The translations under genes were made by a program, and so were the position numbers. A stretch of 64,000 nt of DNA from a bacterium (GTDB lineage: Bacteria > Bacillota > Bacilli > Lactobacillales > Streptococcaceae), in NCBI GenBank assembly GCA_905221195.1, contig CAJNCF010000005.1, positions 84,885 to 148,884 on the forward strand. The letters are read 5' to 3'. Of this stretch, positions 16,706 to 27,120 are shown piece after piece. The stretch's first letter is position 1. Every line of letters starts with the position of its first letter. A model generated the notes under the pieces. The model was not told the origin of the DNA, searched no databases, and worked only from the letters and a program-made list of their open reading frames with translations.

Positions 16706-17443
16706 ATGAAAAAGAAACGTGGATTGTTATTATTTTTAATGTCTATTGTCTTGGGAGGTTTCTTGGGCATGTTTGTAGGGATGTTTAAGGCACGTGCTGA
16801 ATCCTACGAAATTATGTTAGATGTAAAAGTCTTGATACCATGGATATCAGCTATTTGTTTAGTATTAGGTTTCATTAGCATTCTTTTGACATTCAATTTC
16901 CTAAAGAAAAGCAGAAAATTTCATTCCTTGTATCAAGAGGAAATGGATGATGAGCTGAATGAAACCTACTATGTGCAAATGTATCGGAATCTCGAGTTTG
17001 GAACTATTGCTTTTAATAGTGCAAGCGTAGCGATTTTATTGGCTCTCTTCATTTCAGGAAGTGAAGTAATTGTACTCGATATAAGCCATATAACCTTATC
17101 CCTTTCCTTTTTGGGATTAGTGTTAGTTTTAAATGCTCAAAAATATCTTTTTAAGACCATTGCGATTGTTCGTCAGTTTGATTTAGTATTTTTCTCAACA
17201 CCAAAGGATATCTTGGACCATTTCGATTCTTATGATGAAGGGGAGCGCAAGGCTAATTTGGAACAGAGTTTTCGGATTTTATTCCAATTAAATAACTATG
17301 TCTTGCCAGCTTTGTACTTTCTGATTGCTCTCTTTTCCTTACTGACAGGAGAGATTCAGTTACTAGCTTTCTTGCTTGTCGGAGCTATCCATATTTATAT
17401 CAATGTGATGCAAATACCTATGGTAAAACGCTATTTCAAATAA
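16706..17443 (+). CDS. DUF3169-like membrane protein
   Basis: 245 aa with about six membrane helices in three pairs and two soluble loops rich in acid residues (YQEEMDDELNETYYVQMYRN). The architecture matches DUF3169 proteins, which sit next to HTH-ABC operons in streptococci and related bacteria. The ATG at 16706 is better placed for the AAGGAG site than the one at 16700. It is 10 bases upstream of the ABC ATPase gene. Its role is unknown but probably linked to that transporter. Confidence 0.75.
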   Translation: MKKKRGLLLFLMSIVLGGFLGMFVGMFKARAESYEIMLDVKVLIPWISAICLVLGFISILLTFNFLKKSRKFHSLYQEEMDDELNETYYVQMYRNLEFGTIAFNSASVAILLALFISGSEVIVLDISHITLSLSFLGLVLVLNAQKYLFKTIAIVRQFDLVFFSTPKDILDHFDSYDEGERKANLEQSFRILFQLNNYVLPALYFLIALFSLLTGEIQLLAFLLVGAIHIYINVMQIPMVKRYFK

Positions 17444-17453
17444 AGGAGTTTCT

Positions 17454-18278
17454 ATGATTCGTGTTGAAAATGTAAGCAAAAGTTTTGGGAGCAAAAAAGC
17501 TCTTCACCAGATTTCTTTTGAGATTAAGGAGGGTGAAATCTTTGGTTTTCTTGGACCTTCTGGCTCAGGTAAAACAACCATGATCAATGTCTTGACAGGT
17601 CAGTTGGCTGCAGATCAAGGTAACACAATTTTGTTAGGCAAGAATTCTCAAGATTTAACCTCAAATGATTTAGAACAAATCGGTATAGTTAGTGATGGCA
17701 GTGGTTTTTATGAAAAGATGAGTCTTTACAAAAATCTGCTCATTTACGCTAAGTTATATGGTCTCAAGTCAGATAGAGTAGTTCAGGTGCTCCAACAGGT
17801 TGGATTGGCAGATGCTAAAGACATTATCGCAGAAAAGTTATCTACTGGAATGAAACAACGAATGTTCTTGGCCCGTGCCCTTCTTAATGCTCCTAAGATT
17901 CTCTTTCTAGATGAGCCAACCAGTGGCTTAGACCCTACAACATCTAAGATGATTCATACCCTACTTCAAGAATTAAAGCAGGCGGGGACAACTATCTTTC
18001 TGACCACGCATGATATGCATGAAGCAACTCTGCTTTGTGATCGCTTATCTCTTTTGAATAAGGGGAATTTAATAGAGTATGGAAGTCCACAGGATATTAT
18101 CCAGAAGTATCATGTGGATAAGAAAGTACATGTGGTTTATAATGATGGACGAGAACAGATAGTTCCATTTGAAGAATTACCACAATTAGACACGACAGAT
18201 TTGATGGTGGTTCACTCTTGTGAGCCGACTTTAGAAGAGATCTTTATCAGATTGACAGGAGAAAAGTTAGATGTTTAG
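17454..18278 (+). CDS. ABC transporter ATP-binding protein
   Basis: 274 aa. Walker A GPSGSGKTT (34-42), signature LSTGM (129-133, a variant of LSGGQ), Walker B ILFLDEP (149-155) and the switch histidine in TTHD are all present. A C-terminal extension of about 60 aa ends in EPTLEEIFIRLTGEKLDV. This is the ATPase of a two-gene ABC-2 type exporter. Its end overlaps the permease start by 8 bases. It is strongly similar along its whole length to the ATPase at 34216. Confidence 0.92.
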   Translation: MIRVENVSKSFGSKKALHQISFEIKEGEIFGFLGPSGSGKTTMINVLTGQLAADQGNTILLGKNSQDLTSNDLEQIGIVSDGSGFYEKMSLYKNLLIYAKLYGLKSDRVVQVLQQVGLADAKDIIAEKLSTGMKQRMFLARALLNAPKILFLDEPTSGLDPTTSKMIHTLLQELKQAGTTIFLTTHDMHEATLLCDRLSLLNKGNLIEYGSPQDIIQKYHVDKKVHVVYNDGREQIVPFEELPQLDTTDLMVVHSCEPTLEEIFIRLTGEKLDV

Positions 18279-18969
18279 AAAATTAAATGCCCTACTATGG
18301 TTAAGAGTGCAAGTTCTTATTAGCAATTCAAGTTTGTTAGCGACTCTATTGATGCCTTTTGGTACTGCTGTTCTATATAATGAATTGTCAAATAAGAATG
18401 GACAATTGAGCCTATTTTTATTATCTGCTAGCTTGACGATGGTCTTGAGCATGGGAAGTGGTTATATGGTATCGATTATGATGGCAGAAGATAAGGAAAA
18501 ACGAAATCTTAAATCACTCATTCTAAGTGGTGTGACAGCAACAGAATATACTTTCAGTATGCTCGTTCTCCCTATTCTGATAATGTTGCTTGCTATGATT
18601 GCACTTCCCATCTATCTTAGAGTAGATGTATCTGGTTATTTATTTGCCTACGTTATCTATTTGCTCCTAGCAACGATTAGTATTATTTTTCTCAACCTTC
18701 TAATCGGTGCGGTTTCAGATACTCAATCTAAAGCGCAAGTTTATAGTATCTTCCCTATGTTAATTGTCTCTTTTTTACCTATAATTGCTCTTCAAAATGA
18801 TACGGCTCAGAAAGTGTTAGATTACTCGTTCGTCGGTCCTATTGTAAATCTTTTAAATAAAAAAGGTGGAGAAATATCTTTTTCTAATATTGGTATGTTA
18901 CTTGCCTGGGTACTTGTGTTAGGAATAGCGAACCTCTTTGTATTGAAAAACAGCTATAAAGCAAGATAG
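18271..18969 (+). CDS. ABC-2 type transporter permease
   Basis: 232 aa with six membrane helices and the cytoplasmic EDKEKRNLKSLILSGV segment typical of ABC-2 permeases. It forms a transporter with the preceding ATPase, overlapped by 8 bases. The paralogue at 35033 has the same overlap and EEKEKRIFKTLILSGV. The substrate is unknown; peptide or bacteriocin self-protection is plausible given the CPBP protease next to it. Confidence 0.88.
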   Translation: MFRKLNALLWLRVQVLISNSSLLATLLMPFGTAVLYNELSNKNGQLSLFLLSASLTMVLSMGSGYMVSIMMAEDKEKRNLKSLILSGVTATEYTFSMLVLPILIMLLAMIALPIYLRVDVSGYLFAYVIYLLLATISIIFLNLLIGAVSDTQSKAQVYSIFPMLIVSFLPIIALQNDTAQKVLDYSFVGPIVNLLNKKGGEISFSNIGMLLAWVLVLGIANLFVLKNSYKAR

Positions 18970-18978
18970 GAGACCTTT

Positions 18979-19620
18979 ATGAAACTACTTAAAAACCTTG
19001 GCTGGTTTCTTCTAGCCATTCTATCCTTTTACTTTATCTATGGTCTGGTTCAGAGCATGGCGCTGTCAGCTCTTGGACTAGGGGCTTCAATCTTTGGAGT
19101 CTTACCACTTTATGTCGTCCTGTCAGGGGCCTATGTTTATGGAGTTTACAGATGGTATCAGACAGAAAAGGTTAGCATCCAGACGACTGCTTTTAATCGT
19201 CATATCTGGTTGCCTACTCTGGTTTTGCTAGTGGCGATTACAGCCCAGTTCTTTTTACCAGAAGATCCGTCGGTCAATCAACAAATTGTATCACAGCTGA
19301 CAGTTGCTCAGCCTGTCTTTGGTTTCTTTATGGTAGTGGTCTTTGCTCCTTTGACGGAAGAACTTATCTTTAGAGGGATGTTGGCACGCTACCTCTTTCC
19401 TAAACAGGACAACAGCAAACAAACCCTGATTTTCCTTCTGGTAACTAGTGTTCTATTTGCCTTGATTCATTTCCCAGGTGATGTGCAACAATTTTTTGTC
19501 TATTTTAGCCTTGGTTTTAGCTTGGGCTTGGCTTATATTAGCAGAAAAGGTCTGGTCTACAGTATTTCTCTCCACGCTTTGAATAATTTAGTCGGCTTTT
19601 TGATGATTCTCATGCTATAA
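18979..19620 (+). CDS. CPBP-family intramembrane metalloprotease
   Basis: 213 aa with about six membrane helices. The CPBP/Abi motifs are complete: EE at 127-128 with R132 (EELIFRG), H164 (ALIHF) and H199...N203 (HALNN). Members process membrane peptides and often confer bacteriocin immunity or mature peptide signals. It follows the ABC permease by 9 bases in the same operon, consistent with a peptide export or defence module. Confidence 0.88.
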   Translation: MKLLKNLGWFLLAILSFYFIYGLVQSMALSALGLGASIFGVLPLYVVLSGAYVYGVYRWYQTEKVSIQTTAFNRHIWLPTLVLLVAITAQFFLPEDPSVNQQIVSQLTVAQPVFGFFMVVVFAPLTEELIFRGMLARYLFPKQDNSKQTLIFLLVTSVLFALIHFPGDVQQFFVYFSLGFSLGLAYISRKGLVYSISLHALNNLVGFLMILML

Positions 19621-19637
19621 TAGAGTCAGGAGGTCAC

Positions 19638-19868
19638 ATGAAACGAGTAATTTTATTAGCAGTGATTCAAGCAGTTGTTCTATTTTTCATTATTGGAGCG
19701 CTAGCTTATGCCTTTAAGGGAGATTTCTTCTACAGCCATCTAGCAGTGGTCTTTGCCCCTATTGCTGGTATCTGGCGTTTTGGGACAGCTTATACGACGG
19801 AAATCGTCTTGCCGAGAAAGGCAGCCGAAATTGCTGAAAAGCGTAAAGCAGGCAAAAATTCAAAATAA
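19638..19868 (+). CDS. Small membrane protein (76 aa)
   Basis: Two hydrophobic helices followed by a basic tail (RKAAEIAEKRKAGKNSK). It has an AGGAGG site and is the last gene before the operon terminator. I do not recognise the family. Confidence 0.75.
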   Translation: MKRVILLAVIQAVVLFFIIGALAYAFKGDFFYSHLAVVFAPIAGIWRFGTAYTTEIVLPRKAAEIAEKRKAGKNSK

Positions 19869-19873
19869 AAGAG

Positions 19874-19897
19874 TCCGGTGAAGTTCATCGGATTTTT
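19874..19897 (+). terminator. Terminator of ABC/CPBP operon
   Basis: TCCGGTGAA pairs with TTCATCGGA (one G-T), followed by TTTTTG. Confidence 0.75.
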
Positions 19898-19985
19898 GTA
19901 TTGGGGCTAATTTTTAGGGACTTTACCTGATTTTTAAAGACTGGAAAACTTTTCTGATGATTTTCATGAAGAGCCTGCGCTTTTA

Positions 19986-19994
19986 TGGTAAAAT
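19986..19994 (+). promoter_or_regulatory. aspS promoter (extended -10)
   Basis: TGG TAAAAT ends 28 bases before the aspS start; the -35 is weak. Confidence 0.55.
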
Positions 19995-20022
19995 AGTAAC
20001 AGAATAAAAGAGGAGAGAAACA

Positions 20023-21786
20023 ATGAAACGTAGTATGTATGCTGGTCGTGTTCGTGAGGAACACATCGGACAAGAAATTACCTTGAAAGGATGGGTTGCT
20101 CGTCGTCGTGATCTGGGTGGTTTGATCTTTATCGATCTTCGTGACCGTGAAGGAATCATGCAGTTGGTTATCAACCCTGAAAAAGTCTCTGCAGAGATCA
20201 TGGCAACAGCTGAAAGCCTTCGTAGCGAATTTGTTATCGAGGTGACTGGTCAGGTCGCTGCGCGTGAGCAAGCAAATGATAAGTTGCCAACTGGTGCAGT
20301 TGAGTTAAACGTGACAGCTCTGACAGTGCTCAATACAGCTAAAACAACACCATTTGAGATTAAGGATGGCATTGAGGCCAATGACGATACACGTTTGCGT
20401 TACCGTTACCTTGACCTTCGTCGTCCAGAAATGTTGGAAAATCTGAAACTTCGTGCCAAGGTGACCCACTCTATCCGTAACTACTTGGATGAGTTGGAGT
20501 TTATCGACGTGGAGACACCATTCCTTTCTAAGTCAACACCAGAAGGGGCGCGTGACTATTTGGTGCCATCTCGTGTTAATAAAGGGCATTTTTACGCGCT
20601 TCCTCAAAGTCCACAAATCACGAAGCAGTTGTTGATGAATGCTGGTTTTGACCGCTATTACCAAATCGTTAAATGCTTCCGTGACGAGGACTTGCGTGGA
20701 GACCGCCAGCCTGAGTTCACTCAGGTCGACTTGGAAACGTCCTTCCTTACTGAGCAAGAAATCCAAGATATCACAGAAGGTTTGATTGCGCGCGTGATGA
20801 AAGAAACCAAAGGCATCGAAGTAACGCTTCCATTCCCTCGTATGAAGTATGACGATGCTATGGCTCTTTATGGTTCTGACAAGCCAGATACTCGTTTTGA
20901 CATGTTGCTTCAGGACTTGACAGAAGTGGTCAAAGGTGTGGACTTCAAAGTCTTTTCAGAAGCACCTGCTGTAAAAGCCATTGTGGTCAAAGGAGCTGCG
21001 GATAACTATTCACGCAAAGACATCGACAAGATGACAGAAGTAGCCAAACAGTACGGTGCCAAAGGTCTTGCTTGGGTCAAGGTAGTTGACGGAGAATTAA
21101 ACGGACCAGTTGCTAAGTTCTTGACGGACATCCAAGCAGAATTGACAAAAGCGCTTGCTCTTGAAGATAAGGACTTGGTTCTCTTTGTGGCGGATACGCT
21201 TGAAGTGGCTAATGCAACTCTTGGTGCCCTTCGTGGACGTATTGCCAAAGAGCTTGGTTTGATTGATAACGATAAATTCAACTTCCTTTGGGTGGTTGAC
21301 TGGCCAATGTTTGAATGGTCTGAAGAAGAAGGTCGTTACATGAGCGCCCACCATCCATTTACTCTTCCCCAGGAAGAAACAGCTCACGAATTAGAAGGTG
21401 ATTTGGCTAAGGTTCGTGCCATTGCTTACGATATCGTCTTGAACGGTTATGAGCTTGGTGGTGGTAGTCTTCGTATCAACCAAAAAGACCTTCAGGAACG
21501 CATGTTCAAGGCTCTTGGTTTCTCAGCCGAAGAAGCCAATGACCAGTTTGGTTTCCTTCTTGAAGCCATGGACTATGGTTTCCCACCACACGGTGGTTTG
21601 GCTATCGGGCTTGACCGATTTGTTATGTTGCTTGCAGGAGAAGAAAATATCCGTGAAGTTATTGCCTTTCCTAAGAACAACAAGGCAACTGACCCAATGA
21701 CACAAGCTCCTTCAACAGTCGCTCTTAAACAACTAGAGGAACTCAGCTTACAAGTAGAAGAAGATGAAACAAGCAAAACGAATTAA
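20023..21786 (+). CDS. aspS: Aspartyl-tRNA synthetase
   Basis: 587 aa class IIb synthetase. It has an N-terminal OB-fold anticodon domain ([20 protein letters not shown]), motif 2 [18 protein letters not shown] (about 217-240) and motif 3 [16 protein letters not shown] (about 524-540). An inserted GAD-like domain lies between them, as in bacterial enzymes. Ribosome-binding site GAGGAG. Its end overlaps the start of the next gene by 23 bases, so they are co-transcribed. Confidence 0.97.
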   Translation: MKRSMYAGRVREEHIGQEITLKGWVARRRDLGGLIFIDLRDREGIMQLVINPEKVSAEIMATAESLRSEFVIEVTGQVAAREQANDKLPTGAVELNVTALTVLNTAKTTPFEIKDGIEANDDTRLRYRYLDLRRPEMLENLKLRAKVTHSIRNYLDELEFIDVETPFLSKSTPEGARDYLVPSRVNKGHFYALPQSPQITKQLLMNAGFDRYYQIVKCFRDEDLRGDRQPEFTQVDLETSFLTEQEIQDITEGLIARVMKETKGIEVTLPFPRMKYDDAMALYGSDKPDTRFDMLLQDLTEVVKGVDFKVFSEAPAVKAIVVKGAADNYSRKDIDKMTEVAKQYGAKGLAWVKVVDGELNGPVAKFLTDIQAELTKALALEDKDLVLFVADTLEVANATLGALRGRIAKELGLIDNDKFNFLWVVDWPMFEWSEEEGRYMSAHHPFTLPQEETAHELEGDLAKVRAIAYDIVLNGYELGGGSLRINQKDLQERMFKALGFSAEEANDQFGFLLEAMDYGFPPHGGLAIGLDRFVMLLAGEENIREVIAFPKNNKATDPMTQAPSTVALKQLEELSLQVEEDETSKTN

Positions 21787-22705
21787 GCGGTGGCGCTATT
21801 ATCTGCGCCGCTTTGCTTATCAGATAAAAATTTTACGTGTCTTACAAAGCATCTCTCGCGAAAAATATGATGAGAAGATTTCGGCCTCTCTGGTCTATGG
21901 TTTTTTATCAGCAGTAGCGGTCAATTTCTTTTTCCAACCAGGGCATGTGTATTCGAGTGGTGCGACAGGTTTGGCACAGATTATCTCGGCCTTGAGTAAT
22001 CATTGGTTTGGTTTTCATATTCCGATTTCATTGGCTTTCTACGCGATTAATTTTCCTTTGATGGTCTTGGCCTGGTATCAGATAGGGCATAAGTTTACCG
22101 TCTTTACCTTTATCACGGTATCCATGAGTTCCTTCTTTATCCAGTTTGTCCCTGTGGCGACCTTGACGGAGGATCCTATTATCAATGCTCTTTTTGGGGG
22201 TGTTGTCATGGGTTTGGGGATTGGTTTTGCTCTTCGAAACAATATCTCCAGTGGCGGGACGGATATCGTCAGCCTGACCATTCGCAAGAAAACAGGTAAG
22301 AATGTCGGCAGTATTTCTTTCTTGGTAAATGGGACAATCATGCTGATAGCTGGTTTGACCTTTGGTTGGAAATACGCCCTCTACTCTATGATTACCATCT
22401 TTGTCTCTAGCCGTGTGACAGACGCAGTCTTTACTAAGCAAAAACGCATGCAGGCCATGATTGTGACCAATCATCCAGACAAGGTAATTGAAAAAATCCA
22501 TAAAAAATTGCACCGCGGAGCAACTATGATCCACGATGCAGAAGGAACCTATAATCACGAGAGAAAGGCAGTTTTAATCACTGTCATTACACGTGCAGAG
22601 TTTAATGAATTTAAACAGATTATGAAACAGGTGGATCCAAGCGCCTTTGTCTCTGTATCGGAGAATGTTCATATTCTGGGACGGTTCGTTGAAACAGATA
22701 ATTAA
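21764..22705 (+). CDS. YitT-family membrane protein (DUF2179 domain)
   Basis: 313 aa with a basic N-terminus, about five membrane helices in the YitT pattern ([37 protein letters not shown]) and a C-terminal soluble DUF2179 domain with the [12 protein letters not shown] segment. The family is widespread in Firmicutes; the function is undefined, possibly transport. The start lies inside the aspS 3' end. A BOX element follows directly. Confidence 0.88.
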   Translation: MKQAKRIKRWRYYLRRFAYQIKILRVLQSISREKYDEKISASLVYGFLSAVAVNFFFQPGHVYSSGATGLAQIISALSNHWFGFHIPISLAFYAINFPLMVLAWYQIGHKFTVFTFITVSMSSFFIQFVPVATLTEDPIINALFGGVVMGLGIGFALRNNISSGGTDIVSLTIRKKTGKNVGSISFLVNGTIMLIAGLTFGWKYALYSMITIFVSSRVTDAVFTKQKRMQAMIVTNHPDKVIEKIHKKLHRGATMIHDAEGTYNHERKAVLITVITRAEFNEFKQIMKQVDPSAFVSVSENVHILGRFVETDN

Positions 22706-22805
22706 TACTCTTCAAACCACGTCAGCTTTATCTCCAACCTCAAAGCTGTACTTTGAGCAACCTGCGGCTAGCTTCCTAGTTTGCTCTTTGATTTTCATTG
22801 AGTAT
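22705..22805 (+). repeat. BOX element (deleted form)
   Basis: A 101-bp BOX-type repeat. It begins at ATACTCTTC, has CAAACCACGTCAGC, and ends CTTTGATTTTCATTGAGTAT. It lacks part of the usual box module, including the GAAAATCTCTTC stretch after its first 9 bases. It sits between the YitT gene and the malR terminator. BOX elements mark the pneumococcus/mitis group. Confidence 0.85.
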
Positions 22806-22812
22806 AGTAACT

Positions 22813-22837
22813 AAAAAACCAGCGCGAGCTGGTTTTT
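22813..22837. terminator. malR terminator
   Basis: AAAACCAGC pairs with GCTGGTTTT around loop GCGA, with A and T runs on the two sides. It ends malR on the minus strand and may also stop plus-strand transcription from aspS-yitT. Confidence 0.85.
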
Positions 22838-23822
22838 ATTTTTCAACAATTTTATGTCCAATCAACTGGCGGTAACAAATTTGTTTATTGTTTTTGTTAT
22901 CATTAATAATCTGGAGGATAGTTTCAAGAGAAACACGACCAAGTTCTAAGCTATTGATATCAACATAGGCCGCCAAGTTGAGCTTGGGATTGACCGAGTC
23001 AAAGCTGAGAACAGGGACATCCAGTTGGTGCTTAGCAATATAGTCACAGACCCCTTCGGCTAGGAGACTATCGGTTGTAATGATAGCATCAATCATAGGA
23101 TCATGTTTAAACAAAAGCTTACTGAATTGATATCCTTTTTCCTCTAGAAATTCATTTGCAAAGTAGGTCAGATTGCCATCAAGAGGCAGTTTGTATTGCT
23201 TGAGTGCGGCTTCGTAACCAGTTAGACGGTCTTGCGTTACGAAGAGTCGCTTAGTTCCTCCAATAAAGGCAATTCGTTTGCAGCCTTTTTTGATGAAATA
23301 TTCTGTTGCATCAAAGCCAGCTTGGACATTGTCATTATCGACAAGAGGAATAAAAGGTGAAATAGATTTTCCTAGGATGAGGAAGGGGAACTGCTCATCA
23401 GCGACCAACTTGACCAAAGGATCTTCCTCTTCGGCATAAAGGAAAATCAAACCATCCACACGTTTACCGTAAACCATCTGTGAAATAGCTTTAAGGCGTT
23501 CTTTTTCATCTTTACCTGTCGCAATCTGAATGGCATAGTGGTTCTCAGAGGCGACTTGGGCGATACCACGGAGGACAGATGGGAAGAAAGGATTTTGATA
23601 GAAGGCGTCTGAGTCGTCAGGAAGCACCAAGCCAATAACTTGAGTATAACTGCTTACCAAGCTACGAGCATTGAGGTTAGGATGGTAATTGAGTTCTTTC
23701 ATAGCCTTGCGAACGCGTTTTTTTGTTTCGTCGCTAATGGTTGATTTGTTTTGAATAACACGGGTTACGGTTGAAGGTGAAACACCAGCAGCCTTGGCCA
23801 CATCTTTAATCGTAACGGGCAT
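22836..23822 (-). CDS. malR: LacI-family maltose operon repressor
   Basis: 328 aa. The N-terminal LacI helix-turn-helix (VTIKDVAKAAGVSPSTVTRV) is followed by a periplasmic-binding-protein-like sugar domain. Its position beside malA, malXCD and malQP matches pneumococcal MalR, which represses the malX and malQ promoters until maltosaccharides are present. Candidate operators with CGCAAACG lie at 28431-28449, 28476-28489 and 28799-28812. It follows malA by 9 bases in one transcript. Confidence 0.95.
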   Translation of the reverse strand: MPVTIKDVAKAAGVSPSTVTRVIQNKSTISDETKKRVRKAMKELNYHPNLNARSLVSSYTQVIGLVLPDDSDAFYQNPFFPSVLRGIAQVASENHYAIQIATGKDEKERLKAISQMVYGKRVDGLIFLYAEEEDPLVKLVADEQFPFLILGKSISPFIPLVDNDNVQAGFDATEYFIKKGCKRIAFIGGTKRLFVTQDRLTGYEAALKQYKLPLDGNLTYFANEFLEEKGYQFSKLLFKHDPMIDAIITTDSLLAEGVCDYIAKHQLDVPVLSFDSVNPKLNLAAYVDINSLELGRVSLETILQIINDNKNNKQICYRQLIGHKIVEK

Positions 23823-23831
23823 AAAAATCTC

Positions 23832-24632
23832 CTATTTATGGTAATCTGGATCACGGAAATGTGTTTTATAAAAAATAGTGACCAGATATAGAACAAAAAG
23901 AATGTTTTGTACAGTGATAAGGGTTGTCATATTTTGGCCAAATAAGCCCAAAATAAGCGTAATCAGAGTTGGCAATCCTAAACAGTTCAAGATAAAATGG
24001 TAGCACTCTTTAAAGGTCCTAAATGAAAAGAGGCGTGATTTCTTAGTGATATAAAGGAGAAGACTGGCTCCTAGAGAGATGATAAAGAAATTCAAACCAA
24101 AGAGGAAGCTGGCACCGAGAACTAGGAAGAGACTGATATAGACACGATTCTGCTGGTACCAGTCTTTAGAAATGGCTTGGCTCAAGCTGTCCTTGCTTTT
24201 GAAACTCTCAGTCTGAATGGCTTGGTAAGAGATGCGGGTCAGTTCTTTACTTTCCTTGCTGATGACTAGCTCATTCGTATCGAAATGCAGTTGCAAGTCC
24301 TTCGGTAACTCCTTGCTTTGACTTGGACCAATCAAAACAGAAGGGGCTTGACTAGCTGTTCCTGTATAAGTTAACTTACCATCAACAATTGTAGCGTGTT
24401 TAGAGAGATCCTGGACAACCTCATCTGTCAGAGGTTCATAGACATTATCGATAAAGGTTTCTAGCGGATAAGTCTCCTGTGAGCTGTTTTGGATGGCAAT
24501 GGGTACCATGGACAAGCTGATAAGGAAGATACTGGTAAAGAGAAGCTGAAACCAGTGGAGCCCGAAACGTTTGGACAGGGGCTTACGAAATCCCCAAATA
24601 CTTGAAAAATATGAAAATGGATATGGAAGCAT
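23832..24632 (-). CDS. malA: DUF1189 membrane protein MalA
   Basis: 266 aa. It has a first membrane helix (about residues 28-46), a large outside loop and about four C-terminal helices, which is the DUF1189 layout. In pneumococcus the malA-malR pair lies at this position. MalA's biochemical role is not settled, although it is tied to maltosaccharide use. It has its own promoter (24670-24698). Confidence 0.85.
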   Translation of the reverse strand: MLPYPFSYFSSIWGFRKPLSKRFGLHWFQLLFTSIFLISLSMVPIAIQNSSQETYPLETFIDNVYEPLTDEVVQDLSKHATIVDGKLTYTGTASQAPSVLIGPSQSKELPKDLQLHFDTNELVISKESKELTRISYQAIQTESFKSKDSLSQAISKDWYQQNRVYISLFLVLGASFLFGLNFFIISLGASLLLYITKKSRLFSFRTFKECYHFILNCLGLPTLITLILGLFGQNMTTLITVQNILFVLYLVTIFYKTHFRDPDYHK

Positions 24633-24669
24633 TTGTATCTTTCTAAAAGGTGTTTTCTATATGAGTATT

Positions 24670-24698
24670 ATTATATAGAGAAATGTGCTTTATTTCAA
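24670..24698 (-). promoter_or_regulatory. malA-malR promoter
   Basis: Minus strand: -35 TTGAAA (24693-24698), 17-bp spacer, perfect -10 TATAAT (24670-24675). No CGCAAACG operator is visible here. Confidence 0.75.
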
Positions 24699-24724
24699 GT
24701 CTAGGGGGTAAATTGCTTGTTGTT

Positions 24725-24828
24725 ATACTCAATGAAAATCAAAGAGCAAACTAGGAAGCTAGCCGCAAGCTGTACTTGAGTACGGTAAGGCGACGCTGAC
24801 GTGGTTTGAAGAGATTTTCGAAGAGTAT
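24725..24828 (-). repeat. BOX element
   Basis: A 104-bp BOX repeat from ATACTCAATGAAAATCAAAG to GAGATTTTCGAAGAGTAT. It contains TACGGTAAGGCGACGCTGAC, nearly the standard BOX-A1R priming sequence. It lies between malD and the malA promoter. Confidence 0.92.
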
Positions 24829-24857
24829 TAGTATATATTTTGTAGCAATAAGAAAAG

Positions 24858-24890
24858 GGTGGCGGGGATAGATTATCCCTTGTCGCCACC
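24858..24890 (-). terminator. malXCD terminator overlapping malD stop
   Basis: On the minus strand GGTGGCG...GGGAT pairs with ATCCC CGCCACC, followed by CTTTTCTTATT. The malD stop codon lies inside the stem-loop, so translation of the last codons would compete with hairpin formation. Confidence 0.65.
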
Positions 24891-25715
24891 ACTTGTAAGT
24901 CCTGAAACAAAGTTCTTTTGTAGGAAGAAGAAGAGAATACAGATTGGAAGGGCAATGAGGATAGCACCTGCTGAGAAGTAGGCAATCTTCATGTTTTTCA
25001 CATTGTTAACGAAGGTTTGGAGACCAACGGCAACAGTAAAGTATTCTTTCTCACGAAGCAAGAAACTAGATAGGATATAATCTCCGAAAGGTCCCATGAA
25101 AGCCCATAGAGCTTGCACAGCAATCATTGGGCGAACAAGTGGGAGAACAATTTGCCAGAAGCGGCGGAAGTGTCCTGCACCGTCTAGTTTTGCAGATTCG
25201 TCTAGAGACATTGGGACTGTATCGAAGTAACCTTTCATCAACCAAGCATTCATCGGGATACCACCACCAACGTAGAGGAAGATGAGGAACCAGCTGTGGT
25301 TAAGGGCGTTTAACATAAGTGCCATAACGAAGAAGGCTGTCAAAGCGGCCATAGTTGGTACCATTTGGATAATCAAGAAGAAGACCAAACTTTGTTTACG
25401 AGCCAAGAAGTTGTAACGGCTGTAGGCATAACCAGCAAGTACGATGATACTTGTTTGAACAGCCATGGTAATCAAGGCGATAATCAAAGTGTTGAGGTAC
25501 CAAGTACCGTACAAGGTTTCAGAGAAGAGCCCTTGGAAGTTAGCAAAACTAAAGTCGACGTTGCTGTCTAGTTTAAAGGCTACTACGTTACCAGTTTTGA
25601 AGGCTGACATAATGGTAATCAAAAGTGGATAGATAATCACGATTGAGAGACCAATCAGGTAAAGGTAAGTAAGGGTTTGAGTCAGTCTACGTTTGAGTTT
25701 GATTGAGTTATTCAT
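24873..25715 (-). CDS. malD: Maltodextrin ABC transporter permease MalD
   Basis: 280 aa, six membrane helices, MalG-type. The conserved EAA loop near the C-terminus reads [25 protein letters not shown]. It pairs with MalC to pass maltodextrins captured by MalX. The start MNNSIKL is chosen because GGAGG lies 9 bases upstream; the longer frame would overlap malC's end. The ATPase (MsmK in pneumococcus) is not in this cluster, as expected. Confidence 0.95.
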   Translation of the reverse strand: MNNSIKLKRRLTQTLTYLYLIGLSIVIIYPLLITIMSAFKTGNVVAFKLDSNVDFSFANFQGLFSETLYGTWYLNTLIIALITMAVQTSIIVLAGYAYSRYNFLARKQSLVFFLIIQMVPTMAALTAFFVMALMLNALNHSWFLIFLYVGGGIPMNAWLMKGYFDTVPMSLDESAKLDGAGHFRRFWQIVLPLVRPMIAVQALWAFMGPFGDYILSSFLLREKEYFTVAVGLQTFVNNVKNMKIAYFSAGAILIALPICILFFFLQKNFVSGLTSGGDKG

Positions 25716-25716
25716 C

Positions 25717-27009
25717 TTAGACATCCTCCATATCAAATGCGTGTAGTTTCTTGAATGCGATCATAGAGATTGAGATGACAATGATAGAGATAATCAAGGT
25801 AACAGCTGCCGCCATTGAGTACTGAGGAGATGTACCTGTTGTCAAACGGTAAATCCATGAGATCAAGATATCGGTTGAACCAGCTCCACCACCGACACTA
25901 CCAGGTCCTCCAGCGTTGAAGAGGTACATGATAGAGAAGTTGTTAAAGTTGAAGGTGTATTGGCTGATCAAAGTAGGTGCCGCAACAGCCAAGATCATTG
26001 GGAAAGTGATGTTGCGGAATTTTTGCCAAGCATTGGCACCATCAATATAAGCCGCTTCGTAAAGGTCGTTAGGAATAGATTGTAAGATACCCAAAGTCAA
26101 AACGTAGATGTATGGGAATCCAAGCCAACCTTGCATCATAATCAAGGCAATCTTAGTCCAAGTTGGGTCTGTTTTCCAAGGAATAAGAGCCCCATCAAGG
26201 AAAGGAAGGAATTTAGCCAAGATTGGCAATACTTGAGTGTTGATAGCTCCGACACTATCGTTAAACATGTTTGAGAATGTCAAGATAGTGATGAAGGCTG
26301 GGACAGCCCAAGGAAGAAGGAAAATAACACCAAAGATACGTTTTCCTTTGATAAATGGTTGGTTAGCAATGATAGCTGTGAAGATACCGATGACGATCTG
26401 TAAAGTTGAGGCAGCCAAAGCCCAGATGATCGTCCAAGAAAGAACGGCACCAAAGGCAGAACGGAAGGTACTCAAGCTCCAGATATTCGTAAAGTTGGTC
26501 AAACCAACCCAGTCCAACAATTTGTTTGGTGGCAAGTGCTGGAAGTCGTAGTTGGTAAAGGCAATCATCAAGGTTACGATAACTGGGAAGATAATCGCAA
26601 AAGTCATGGCAACATAAGATGGAATGATCAAGAGGTAAGGGAAGCCATTTTCATAGATTCCTTTGATCATATCTTTTAGCGTAAGTGGAACTGGAATACC
26701 ATTGTTAATGCGTTTTGCAATCGTATGTGCATCTTTAATATTTGAGAAATAAAAGAGTACATAAACGACTACAAAGATTAAATGGAAGGCACCGCGAATC
26801 AGCATGAAGAGGGAATTATCACGACCTGGTTTGTCACCAAGAGTAATGAGATTGCTTAATTCAGGGGCTGCAAGTGCTAGGAAATAAAGGATGAAAACAA
26901 GAGTTACACCAAGGAAGATAAAACCTTTGGCTTTTTGTTTATTGTAAATCTGTCCTAACCCAGGAATGATAGACAGCAGAGCTGCTTTACTAGGTTGTTG
27001 CTTTTCCAT
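25717..27009 (-). CDS. malC: Maltodextrin ABC transporter permease MalC
   Basis: 430 aa, MalF-type permease with about eight membrane helices. The EAA loop is seen in [20 protein letters not shown]. The start [13 protein letters not shown] follows an AAGGAG site; the open frame extends 12 codons further without one. malD follows almost immediately. It forms the channel with MalD for uptake of maltose and maltodextrins. Confidence 0.95.
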   Translation of the reverse strand: MEKQQPSKAALLSIIPGLGQIYNKQKAKGFIFLGVTLVFILYFLALAAPELSNLITLGDKPGRDNSLFMLIRGAFHLIFVVVYVLFYFSNIKDAHTIAKRINNGIPVPLTLKDMIKGIYENGFPYLLIIPSYVAMTFAIIFPVIVTLMIAFTNYDFQHLPPNKLLDWVGLTNFTNIWSLSTFRSAFGAVLSWTIIWALAASTLQIVIGIFTAIIANQPFIKGKRIFGVIFLLPWAVPAFITILTFSNMFNDSVGAINTQVLPILAKFLPFLDGALIPWKTDPTWTKIALIMMQGWLGFPYIYVLTLGILQSIPNDLYEAAYIDGANAWQKFRNITFPMILAVAAPTLISQYTFNFNNFSIMYLFNAGGPGSVGGGAGSTDILISWIYRLTTGTSPQYSMAAAVTLIISIIVISISMIAFKKLHAFDMEDV

Positions 27010-27078
27010 AATAACTCCTTTCATAGGATACTGGTTTCTAATCAAAAACCTAAACTATATATGTTTTTTGTTGATAAA

Positions 27079-27112
27079 TTCAAAGGGGGATTTGAATTCC
27101 ACCCCCCTTGAA
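27079..27112 (-). promoter_or_regulatory. malX-malC intergenic stem-loop
   Basis: TTCAAGGGGG and CCCCCTTTGAA-type arms lie between malX and malC, without a long T-run after them on the minus strand. It probably acts as partial terminator or mRNA stabiliser, so that the binding protein MalX is made in excess over the permeases, as in other sugar ABC operons. Confidence 0.6.
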
Positions 27113-27120
27113 CAAATTTT